64,000 bases of DNA from Bugula neritina. Taxonomy: Eukaryota; Bryozoa; Gymnolaemata; Cheilostomatida; Bugulidae. Of this stretch, positions 47,601 to 59,600 are shown piece by piece. The DNA is taken from contig OZ037773.1 in the NCBI GenBank assembly GCA_964035545.1, positions 9,463,751 to 9,527,750 on the forward strand, given 5' to 3'. The translations under genes and the position numbers were made by a program. Under the pieces are notes generated by a model, which searched no databases, had not been told where the DNA came from, and worked only from the letters and a program-made list of their open reading frames with translations. The number at the start of each line of letters is the position of its first letter. Positions within the stretch are counted from its first letter, which is position 1.

Positions 47601-50600
47601 ACAGTTTTGGAATTATCTTTTCCTTCTATCACGTATAGTTTCTATCTTGTAGGTAGCTTCTCTGACTATTTATACTGTGTAGTTAGTGAGTGTTGTCTTC
47701 CCTATCACCTGATTAGGAAATTTTCATATAAGCTCGTAATAGTAGTGAATAGTGATCCTAATTTGAATCTTTTCAACTTTAAAATGTAAATTATGCAATG
47801 ACTGTCTTTTCAACTGATGACTATTATTTCCACATACTGTGCACTCAAGAAACAAGAATCTAAGCTGAGATATAAACTATATACTATCACTTCTTGTCTC
47901 TTTATATTTTAGGAAAAATGCTGTAGGCTTGTGATCAACATTTAATTCACTTAGTCACAATCTTTAAAAAAGTTTCCCTTTGATAGGGGTGGTATACTGG
48001 GCCCCACCAACTTTCTTTTGTAAAACAAATGCTTCAGATATTTAGTCTACTTGACTTATAAAGCCTTTTCAGTAACTTTTATAGGTGCTATAGACAACAT
48101 GTTGGCTGTACAGTTAAGTTACTGTGATAGGTTAAGTTCCTAGACTATGGTAGATTAGGTTCCTGGGCTAGGATAGGTTACGCTCTTAGGCTAGGATAGG
48201 TTAAGTTCTTAGGCTAGGATAAATTAGGTTCAGCTACAGTTGCTAGTTTTCATATCTATTGTTGTTAGAAAGGTATGAATAGCCCACAAGTTCAGGTGTT
48301 GTACATTTAGTGTGACTTTCATTCATGCTTTTCAATATTATCAATGCATTTAATCAGGTGTAAAATTTAGTCTAAGTATCACATTTCACTGAGGGTTTTG
48401 ATGTAACCCTGCCTAGAAACAATGTTGAAAAGTAAGCTATTGAGGGCATACAAGCCATTCACCCCACTAAGTTACTATTTATTTCCTACTATAGCCTGAG
48501 CCAGAGTGATTGCAGATTTTATCATCAAGGATTGCGTAGTAGTAAATAGTTGAAGGGAGAGTTTATTTGTGTTTGCACCGAGTGACTATGAAATTAGCCA
48601 AGTTATTCATGCATCTACGTTGAAATGGTGTTTACTACATGCAGGTGTTGATAACGAGTGCCAGCTGACTCAGTCCGAATACAGCACTGAAGAGTATCAG
48701 TCTTCTAGTTCGTCTGCTTGTGAAGTAGTTAGTACGTCTGCTAGCGAGATTGTTAGCGGCTTTCTCCGTCTCAACAGATACTCCAATACTGAGGATTTAT
48801 CTAAACTCACCTTCGGGGATAGTCCAGCAGACTCTGATATGGAGGATATCAATCAGAACAGTAGACTAAGTCTTTCTCCTAGTGATCTAAGGGCGTGTAC
48901 TCCCCCACCCTCAACCAAGAACAGCACTGCAGAGGCTATATATGTGAATATCAGCTCTGCAGACGGATTAAAAGCAGACGTCAACTTACAAGATGCAGCA
49001 CCTCTGAACCAACTTCCGGCTATGTCCATCATCGTACAGTCAAACTGTAGAAAGTCTCCCGAATGTACAGTTTCTACTCGGGATGTGACCCAATTGAAGC
49101 ATTCCACACCTCAGCACGTAGCTCTGACACCTCAACATGACACTCACGTAGGCCTGACTAATATTTCAGATTCACCAAGGTCACCAAAGGTCACACCAAA
49201 ACTCGGTCCCAGCTCGATTACCGTATCCGGTGTTTCAGCTCAGGAAACTGGTGCACAGCCTCCGAGTAGGAAGTACCGGAGAGTTACTTGCAGACGTCTA
49301 GCTAATGAGTCATCAGATGTTATCAGCAGACGTATTGAATCACCGCAGACGTTGTATAGGTCGTACATCACTGTGCCTAAATCTAGTCCATCCAATACTA
49401 GTTCTACAGATTCTACTCTTAGACTGAGCTCTCAGACTACCAACACCCGCTCTCAGTCTACAGCCTCTCCGGCCAGTATGATCTGTCGCGAAAGCTTTAT
49501 TCTGAAGCATCAAAGCAAAGGCACGGACTTATACCAGACTCATGTTAGTATTAGCAGTGCGGGCAGTATCATAGTCGCCCCTCCCCGCCATGTGAGTGAC
49601 AAGGATTCCAGGCTACAGGCTGCATGCCGGACGTCAGTTAGCCACCCGCCCACTCATGAGGCGGAGAGATTTCTGTCTAGTTTCTCCATACTCCGTGGAC
49701 AACCTACTAACCACTCGCACCTCTCACATGCCCACGGCAGCTGTAACCCTAGCCTCAGCACCTCTGCTATTTGGGAGAGGAATGTTGGACTGCCCCCCAA
49801 CTGGTCTGGCATTGTTGTACATCAACCCTCAGGTAATGGTCATTGTGACCCTGTGTGTTGTGACCACGTGACTAGCAGTGTTATGACCACGTGAACACAC
49901 AGTATCAGTATAGTTGGCAATGTTTATGTGTTGCCATAGTGATGCAAGGTTATAGTTGTATCAGCTGTATGTTGTAGTAACTTGTGAATATATAGACATC
50001 TGTATGCATAAAGTTTGTATATGCTATGATGAATCATTGCTGCTCTTGCATCCCCTGCCCCTGCTTGGATACCTATCCACCCCTGGTACCCCTTTCTTGG
50101 TTTCGCTGCTACGCTCCTGGCTACCTAAATTATATCAGTCTTGGTGTACATAAAGTGTTGATCAGTGAAGTTATTGTTATACAAGACTTTACTGGAATAA
50201 CTGCTATGGTGTTGTACGTAACTGCTCTCTCTCTCTGTTTCTATGTTAACCAATTTGTGATGGGGAGATAACTCCATGTGTGAGTGAGTCAACATGTTAT
50301 ATTATATACTGTTTATCTTTCAACTACAGAGAAATGAATAGTGTTAAATGAACGTGTCTTTGTGACTTATACAACTTCTAGAACTATGTTATGTGCTGTG
50401 TGATTGGCCAAGCCTTATAGGACTTATTGCATACATTCCTTTAAAGTTGCACAGTATTTTAGTTATCTGTTAGTTTCTAGTCAAGTCTGTCGCTAGTCAC
50501 GTTACGTCGCTTACGTCACACCATGCTGTTTCCTGTTCAGGTGACGGCAGAGAGACTCACTCTGACGTAACTAGAATCTCGAGAAGTCGAGCGAGTAGCG

Positions 50601-53600
50601 AATCCTACTCGACGGGTTATCTCTCGCCAACTCGCAACTATGTCAAGGTAAGTGTCCAGTCATATTTGTAGTTGCGTTTAGAATTGTCTTCCCAGTGCTT
50701 TACACTGCTATTTGAAGGGAAAGGTGATTTATTCATGTCGGACGTTTTTAAATTCACTTTGCATTGCATAGAGCCACTAGTTACTAGTCTTATGAAGAAG
50801 AGAGGTGATTAAGTTTTTTCTAACAAAGTTGAGAATTTGTTACCAATTCTCTATAAATGTTGTGGTTTATGGTATTGATAGTTATTCAACTTGTTTTGTT
50901 GAGTGTATTGTCACAAAACTGTAGGTAGCAGTGTGACGAGTTCGAAAAGTCTGGTAGTCAGAAGTGTGTAGACAAGTAGTATACAGCTTGCTAATCCAGT
51001 TGTGAATAAATAGAGTTGTGGATATAAGTATACTTTATTTCTCTAGTAAGATATGCACAGATGAATGTATTAAAATGAACTCCAAGAATGAACTTATAAA
51101 AAGGAACTGATTCGTAAACACAACTGCCTCAGTATTTATAGTAAACAAAACACTCTAGAACATTCTCAAGCATTCCAGTATAGAAGATTCTAGTAGAAAA
51201 CATTCTCCACATGCCAATACTATTTATAGAAAATCAAAACAAAACAAAACATTGGAATTTCCATGGTTATTTCGCAATTATTGCGCAACACCTTGTTTAC
51301 ATTGCTGGGCAGTAGTTAACATGACTAATGAAAACAATAACAATGAACAATGACCCATCTCTTTCATCAGTCTAGAATATTTATGAACATTCCTGTATAA
51401 TCATTAGGAAAAACCTGGTAGGTCTATAGATATATGTACACTCAGAATTTGTGACAACCCCCCATTCTAAGAGAAATTATCTTAATAATTTCTCCTTACT
51501 ACTTAAAATTCTGAGTCAATACGGCTTAGATAATCGGCTCCAACATTGTCCTTTCCTTTGATTGACTCCACCTTGATTCTGAAGTTCTGTAAATACATAG
51601 CCCATCTCATCACTCTGCTGTTTCTTACTGTACAGGTCCAACAAATTATCTTCGCATTCTTTTCTTTCCTCATCGTGATCAATAATTCCAGCACCAGCAG
51701 CATCTAGAGTCATTACAGCTCCAACAGTCATAGAGTCGGTAGGCGTCTCCCGCTCAAAGTATTTCTTCAGCATGTTGGCATGGTATGTTCTCCTCTTGCC
51801 TCTAATGTTGATAATGTAGTCATTCAGTCTGACTTTCTCCTCAATATTGAATGGTCCTTGCCAATGCATCAGCAATTTATTTCCATCCGTAGGTAGAAGA
51901 ATGAGCACTTTGTCACCAGGTCTGAAGTCTCTCTGCTTAGCTTTCTTGTCAAAATAGTGTTTGTATCTTTTTTGACTGTCTTTTAGCGAAGCTAGTGCCA
52001 TTTCCATCATGTCATCTAAACGCTCTCCCAATTCAAAAACATGTTGATAGCAGGTCTTGACTTCATCGGCAGTGTCTTCCTTTGTCCAAAGTTGTCGCAG
52101 GATGTACATTGGTCCACGTACAGTTCTTCCATAGAGTAACTCGAATGGGGCGAAGCCTGTTGATTCCTGTGGGACTTCTCTATATGCAAATAGAGCCGCA
52201 TTGATGAATCGATGCCACTGTCTTGGCTCTTTAGCACACAACTTTTTTAACATACTCTTGAGGGTTTCGTTGAACTTTTCCACAAGTCCATTGGCCATTG
52301 CATGGTATGGTGAGGTAGGAAGTTGTCGCATGTCAAGTAATCTGGTAAACTCTTTCATGTAGTCCGAGATGAATTGAGTTCCTTGGTCGCTTATCACCTC
52401 CTCTGGTATCCCAACACGACTATATATGTCAAGCAGCGCTTCAGCTACAGTAGCTGAGTCAATGTTCTTCAATGGTGTAGCTTCAGGATATCTTGTAGCA
52501 TAGTCAACTAAAGTTAGGATGTAGCGGTGTCCTTTCTCACTTGGAGGGTTAATTGGTCCGATTAAGTCTATTGCACATCTCTTGAATGGGGTGTCAATTA
52601 GTGGTGTTTCCTGTACTGGAACTTTCATGACTGAGCCTTTTTTCACCGTCTTCTGGCAAATGTCACATGATTGACAGAAACGTACGACATCTCCGTTTAG
52701 TCCTGGCCAGAAGAAGTTGGAAAGCACTCTATCAGTGGTTTTCTTTACTCCTAGGTGTCCGCTCATTATGCAGTCATGAGCTTTCTGTAGAACTTCCTTC
52801 CTCAGAGAACTGGGTACCATGAGTTGTTTAACAGGTTTTACACTGACAGACTTCGAGTCGGTGTACTCACGGTACAGGATCTTATTCCTCACCACAAACC
52901 TAGTGGTGCATCCCTTTTTCTCCTTCACTTCTTTTGCATCGAAGAAACGCTCCAATGTGGGGTCATCCCTCTGCAGTCTGGCTATCTCATCTTTCCCTAT
53001 ACTTAATGGGTTAGCATTTGAATCAATCATCAGTGGTTTGTCCCCTGACTTTTCCTTGACAGCTTGAGCTCTTGTGGTCATGGCGCAGTCCTTCCAGTTT
53101 TCCAGTGGCTGGTCAGCTGATCTTGCTCCATCCACATTCCCAATAAGCAGGTCACAAATCGTCTTGTCCATTACTGCAGCTTTGACGACACCATTGTAAA
53201 ATGGTGAGCGTACTGAGATAAGTGCCCACTGAGCCTCCCTAACACTTGCATCAGCCATATTCAGATAAACTGATTCTCCAGTTAAGTGTTGAGGTTGCAC
53301 ATACTTTGCATTGACTACAATGCAACCACAGCCGGTGTCGCGCATTACAGTAGCTCGTTGGCCATTAACTTCCGCATCAAATATCGCTGTGCCCCCATCT
53401 TTGAATTTAGGTCCATTCTTGCAGACAGCAGCGTTGATAAACTTTTTACCATTAACTGTGATTTCCGTAGGTTCTTCCACTTTAGATGAGATTCCTGGAT
53501 CTGTGACCACAGTCTTATTCTGAGTAGTCGCTATTGCAGCAGCAGCATGCACTGATCTCCCACCATACTTTCTGCAGTCTGAAGTATTGTGGTTGTTCAT

Positions 53601-56600
53601 CTTGCAATGTGAACAGTGCTTCTTCCCTTGCCGTGGGCAGTTACGAGCAATGTGCGACTTATCTTTGCAGATGAAGCATGCACCATCGCTTTTACTTCCT
53701 TGTTCAGCATCCATGCTATCGGCAGGCGCGTTTTCCATCCTTTTTGTATTGGTTTTCTTTGTCTTTGCTAGTTTCCTTCCACGAGCGTGCAAGAACAGTG
53801 ACGCTGCATCACACATATCCTCACTGCTGTTGTAGGAACTTTGCTTTAAATGCACAGCTAGGTCGTCTGGGCATGATGATATAAATTGTTCAGTCGCCAC
53901 TAGTTTGGCTATGTCCATGCCCCCTGAAAGTTCTACCCACTTGTGCACATAAGTTTCTATCCTAGTGAATAGTTGGGCAGGAGTTTCATCTTCGTAAGCT
54001 TCTGCCTCTCTGAGCTTTTTTCTGTAGCCCTCTTGAGTCAAGTTAAAGCGCTCCAACAAGGCTTCTTTGACTTTTTTATAATCTCTACGATCGGTAGGTG
54101 ACAACCGGATGTAAGCTTCTGTTGCTGTACCCCTTAGGTACTGACTGAGATGGTAGGGCCAATCTCCCTTGTCCCAGTTACATCCTTCGGCAACCCACTC
54201 GAACCGCTCTAAATAGCTATCCATTTCGTCCACCTTCTCATCAAAGAATGGTATTTTTGGTTTTGGTTTGTTAGCTATTTCTAACCTGGTGCTCTCATGT
54301 CTTGAGTGCTCCAAACTTGTGTTTGCTTTCAGCTTTTCCATATCTAATTCATGTTGTTGTCTTCTCTCTTCTGCCTCCTGGTCAGCTTTAACCTTGAGTG
54401 CCATTGCCTCCTGATCAGCTTTAACCTTGAATGCCGTTGCCTCCTGATCAGCTTTTATCTTCATCTCCATTAAGGCTTTCTCATTCTCTTGCCTGATCTT
54501 TTCTGCCTCACGCTCTAATCTACGTTCCTCTCGGTCCTTTTCTTTTTCCTCTCGGTCCTTTTCTTTTTCTTCTTGTGCAGCAACAATGGGTAGGTTCTTT
54601 TCAACAAAAGCTATGAGCTTGTCCTCCACCAACCCAAGGTCTTTACCCATCTGTGTCACTCTCTCCAACAACGCCATAATGTCTCAACAACCGTTAATTA
54701 ATCCTGTGTATACTCACGTTGTAACTAATAACTTCCCTGTGTGCGACTGAGACTTCCCGGAGCAGCCCCCAATTGTCACAAAACTGTAGGTAGCAGTGTG
54801 ACGAGTTCGAAAAGTCTGGTAGTCAGAAGTGTGTAGACAAGTAGTATACAGCTTGCTAATCCAGTTGTGAATAAATAGAGTTGTGGATATAAGTATACTT
54901 TATTTCTCTAGTAAGATATGCACAGATGAATGTATTAAAATGAACTCCAAGAATGAACTTATAAAAAGGAACTGATTCGTAAACACAACTGCCTCAGTAT
55001 TTATAGTAAACAAAACACTCTAGAACATTCTCAAGCATTCCAGTATAGAAGATTCTAGTAGAAAACATTCTCCACATGCCAATACTATTTATAGAAAATC
55101 AAAACAAAACAAAACATTGGAATTTCCATGGTTATTTCGCAATTATTGCGCAACACCTTGTTTACATTGCTGGGCAGTAGTTAACATGACTAATGAAAAC
55201 AATAACAATGAACAATGACCCATCTCTTTCATCAGTCTAGAATATTTATGAACATTCCTGTATAATCATTAGGAAAAACCTGGTAGGTCTATAGATATAT
55301 GTACACTCAGAATTTGTGACATGTATGAAGGAATGTTTTTTACACTCTTGGTGTAGGTATGCTGTGTATTAATCGCATCTGTAGATTTAGCTAGTTAGTA
55401 GTTATGGTATCCCTTATTGCATCAAGTACAGCAGCCTAACAATATTCTCAGATATGTTACACTTTGTATATAACTAATACATGTGAAACTGATGATAATT
55501 GTCTATCAAGTGCTTCAGTATTTTCCATGACTACTGAATGAAATAATAATTTAAATTTATTAAAATTTTTAAGAAACAAACCTGTGATTTTGACACTAAA
55601 ATGCATTATTGTAAAAGTATAAATTATTATTTAATAAAGGCTAACAAAACTCTGCATTCAGATGTTGAGAAAAAGAATATATGAGAAATGCTCGTTCAGT
55701 ATGATTCTTGTTCGCCACAGGTTCTGTCCGTGGAGTCCGCAGAAGGCGAACCTGCAGAATACCGAGAGGTAATCTACATCAATCCCTCGGAGGTCACCAA
55801 GACCTCACAGGAAGTAGTGACCACGCCCACTTCCTCCTCGTCTCCAGTTGGAATAGTTAGCAATGCAGGTGGGTGTGGCCTGTAGGCTCTTCTTGTCTGT
55901 AGTAAATAATATATACACTAAGATTCAGGCTAAGCCTATGAAATCAAAAATTTCTCAACATTTTTATGGATGTGCAAAATGGAAAATTTCTTTTTTCTTC
56001 TTGGTCCAAAATGAAAAGCCATTACAAAAAGTTGAGACGTTTCTTATTTCCTGTCTTTTTCTCTGACTTCAGCATCTTAGTCCCCTGCTGACTTTAGTAT
56101 TAGTGTCAGAGCTGTGCTCCTGTTTATTATCATCTTCGTTACTCTAGTCAAGAAAGTTATTAATGGACATACTTCTTCATGCTTTACAGTGAGAGGCGTT
56201 CAGTGTTTGGTAACTTCTGTGAAACCAGCAGGAAATCTTCATAAAGGTGATAGTAGGAGTGATGTCACCAGAAGTGATGTCACAGTAAGTGATTTCACAG
56301 GGAGTGTTGCTGCAGGAAGTGATGTCACCGGGAGTGTTGCTGCAGGAAGTGTTGTCACCGGAAGTGTTGCTGCAGGAATTGATGTCACGGGAAGAGATGT
56401 CACAAGTTTAGAAGTGGATGCTGGAGAGAAGGAAGAAGACAAATCCCCCAGTCAGGAGTTTACTAGAGTCTGCTTGGAGAGAAATGTGCAAGGTGAGTGT
56501 GAGGTCACAGGTGAGGTTTAAGGTCACAGGTGAGTTTAACATCTCTGTATAGTGTATTGAGTAAATAACTCCCATTTATGAAATCCCCTAATTGTTGTGT

Positions 56601-59600
56601 TAACCGAAGCTATAGAATATTCGACTTGCCTGTCAGGAGTTACCTTCCCTACTTTAACAACACTACTGAATATACTCCGGAATCAATACTCAGTACCTTG
56701 TACCTACCTCTCAGGTCTTTTATTGATTTGTTATGTAATATCTGTCTCATACTCTACTAACTGTAGACTCTATGTCACTTCATCTATTGGATAAAGTTTA
56801 CGCTACGTTTCTAACCAGACAGCGTCAGCACGTCGTCAGCACTCCGCAGCTGTTGGCAGCTTGATCTTCTGCTAGTCAATTGTTGGTTTACTTACCTCTA
56901 GTAAACTAGTGTACTTACCTCTACTGTACTTACCTCTACTGTACTTACCTCTACTGTACTTACCTTTAATTGAATTAGCTACTCTTAGTCTGACTAGAGT
57001 CTATGCTGCCATACAAAGTGCTTGTCATGACCTCAACATGTCATACTGGAACATGGACTTAGTGGATGAATTAACTCAACTTCTGCTCTTTCTATCCGAC
57101 CCATTTGGTATCTTTTTAAATATTTTATTCTTAATTGCACAGAAATTTTATCAGATTTTCATATCTAGTGCTTCTTCAGTGAATCCTTCTGCATAAAGAG
57201 GGTGATAGTCTGTTCGGAACTCTTTTAGTTAAGACTTTTCGTGGAGCTGTAGTGTTATTCATGTCGGTCGTCCCATCTGCAATTATCTGCAACTATATGC
57301 TAAACGTTGAGCATTTTCTAATTTGGAGTTAGCTTATCACATCTGTTCGGAGAACCACAAATTCATGGGGATGAGCTCACCTTCCCTATCCACTACCGTA
57401 TAGTGTGTAGACCTCAGTATTTCACCAGGCTGTGTTGTGAGAAGTTATTCACAAATAGCCACAAATCCACCCTCTCATTAGTCCCTGTTTAGGGGTGTTC
57501 ACTGTAAGCCTGCACAGTTTCTTGTTAAATTTTCAGAACCTGTGAATTCACAACCTGCTTCAAGACTGCCACAACATCCCAAGGAGAGATTTACCAGTGA
57601 AGCCAGCTTGTCCTGTGAACCCGGTGCTCATATAGCCTACAATCCTGAGGATGTAAGAGGCAGTAAGGTGAGGGCAACAGGCTTCCCCATCTTTGTTCTA
57701 CCATACTCATATCTTAGTCTATATTTTGTGATGCTTTACCTTAAATCCTCAACAGTAAAATTAATCTAACAGCAAAGTAAAGATAGGATACCCGTATGTC
57801 TAATTCTTGACTAAACATTTCAGTTCCGTGGGCGACATGAACCAGCAATGAGGGACGCCGACCGAGCCCCCTTGAACAGAGCCAGTGTAGTACTCCCTAG
57901 AACTCAGTCTACAAAGTCTCAAGAGAAGACTACTCCTACTAAGCTCCTGTTCACCACCTCATCCACTGATAACAGGTACTGTGGTAATAGTAGTAGTAGT
58001 TGTGTTCTCTTGAAGTTGTCTCCCTGTCTTAAGTTGTGTTTATACCTCTGCTGAAAAAAGTACCGAGTTTAAGTTAATAATGCTTGTCCGGGTACCCCTT
58101 TATAGTCAAACTGAAACTCGTTGAAATCATATTGATGCGGTTGCTCACTTTCTGAAATTGAAATTTGACTCGCATAATAGCTATTTGATGCCCTTTGTAA
58201 ACGTCGTGAATTAGTGAAGCGGAAAGCATAAAAGCGATAATTGAGAAGGCGTAGGCTATATAATTATAAGCGTATAAGTACGTTGTCTAATCGCCAAAGT
58301 AATAACTAAATAACGATGTTTACAAGGAGTTATTACTCCTATTCTAAAATTGGCCGATAAAGTTATCACAGTACAAAAATTTCAACGGGCGGCTTTTACA
58401 ATGCAATGCAACTCGGAGAAATTTCAACCCGGCCAAATTGAAATTTTTGACCGAAAATCGTGAAGGTATAAACGCAACTTTAGTCTGAGAGACATGCTAC
58501 TTCACTAACGGCTCACATCAGTGTGAAATAATGTAATAATTGTATTCTATGCCAATTTGTGTCCATACTTTGCAATGTTTATAGTATCATTTTGTTTGTA
58601 TGTTTGACACATTCACTTGTGACACATTCACTTGTGACACATTCACTTGTGACACATTCACTTGTGACACATTCACTTGTTGTGACACATTGACTTAGTG
58701 TCACCACTTCTTCTCACCTGTTCTATCATGTCATCATCTCACAGCTACTGACTTCTAATAGTAACTACACCCACTCTGCTGTACGGAGTTGTTAGATGTC
58801 TCTGTACACTGGAAGACAATACACTGTATTGTGGGTAATTTGCTGTCTTGGAGATGTTTGTGTGGTATAAAGCTTGTAGAGCTATAATATGTTTTTAATT
58901 AAAGAAAAGGCAATTATTTAGCTCTTAGAAACTACTAACTGCATAAATCTGACAGGTGAATATAAATCCTAATAAATGGAGTATTCCCAATGGTGGCCAT
59001 ATCCGAAACTTGGGGTACTTTCAAAAACTAATTAACTTATGAAGTGACACGTGTACATTAACTATAACATTATGCATTATTAGAGGGTATGGTAGGCATA
59101 CTATATTTTATTATCTTCAACTGGTAATCCAGTATTTCCACTTATTCTGGTGCCTGGATGCTACCACCAGCCTACACCACTCATTCCTTTTCAGCACTCA
59201 ATAGCTATTCCTTTATGGAGGGGCTAGTTTTACTCCAAAACTCTTTTCATTTACTGTGATTCTTGCAGGCTCAGAGTAAAATTCTCCACACCCTGTATAA
59301 TTGAAAATTATATTTATAAAAACACTAATACCTTTGAATAAACTCAAATTATTTTAGTGTAATATAGATATTTGTGTAGTGAACAAAGCTATGAATACAT
59401 GTAGCATTACTTGCTTGTATTGTAAACTATCGCACACAATAGCTATACAGATACACACCATGGAGGTGAGGTTACACATGTTGTGATATGACCAGGTATT
59501 CTACCTGTGTATTGTGTACATAATGTAATAGCAAGGTGCTGTATTGTTATACCAAGGTGACCCAGTTCATATACCACAGTGCTCTGTGTCATTACAGCCC

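Larger units (their letters stand above)
50909..55321 (-). mobile_element. Gmr1-like Ty3/gypsy LTR retrotransposon lacking reverse transcriptase, complete ends
   Basis: A 4,413-bp element inserted antisense in an intron of the scaffold gene, with 548-bp LTRs, a TGTAT target duplication, a tRNA-Pro-like primer site and a polypurine tract. Its single long ORF (54677-51516) holds gag, protease and integrase. The only trace of RT-RNase H is a C-terminal RNase H tail after the integrase in another frame (51620-51503). Integrase before RT/RNase H is the order described for Gmr1-like elements, not that of ordinary Ty3/gypsy elements. LTR identity points to very recent insertion, so this RT-less copy was probably moved by enzymes of an intact relative, or lost its RT during that last cycle. 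Confidence 0.92.

Noticed and set aside
52819-53884. Plus-strand ORFs inside the retrotransposon
   Set aside because: Shadows of the minus-strand gag-protease-integrase frame.
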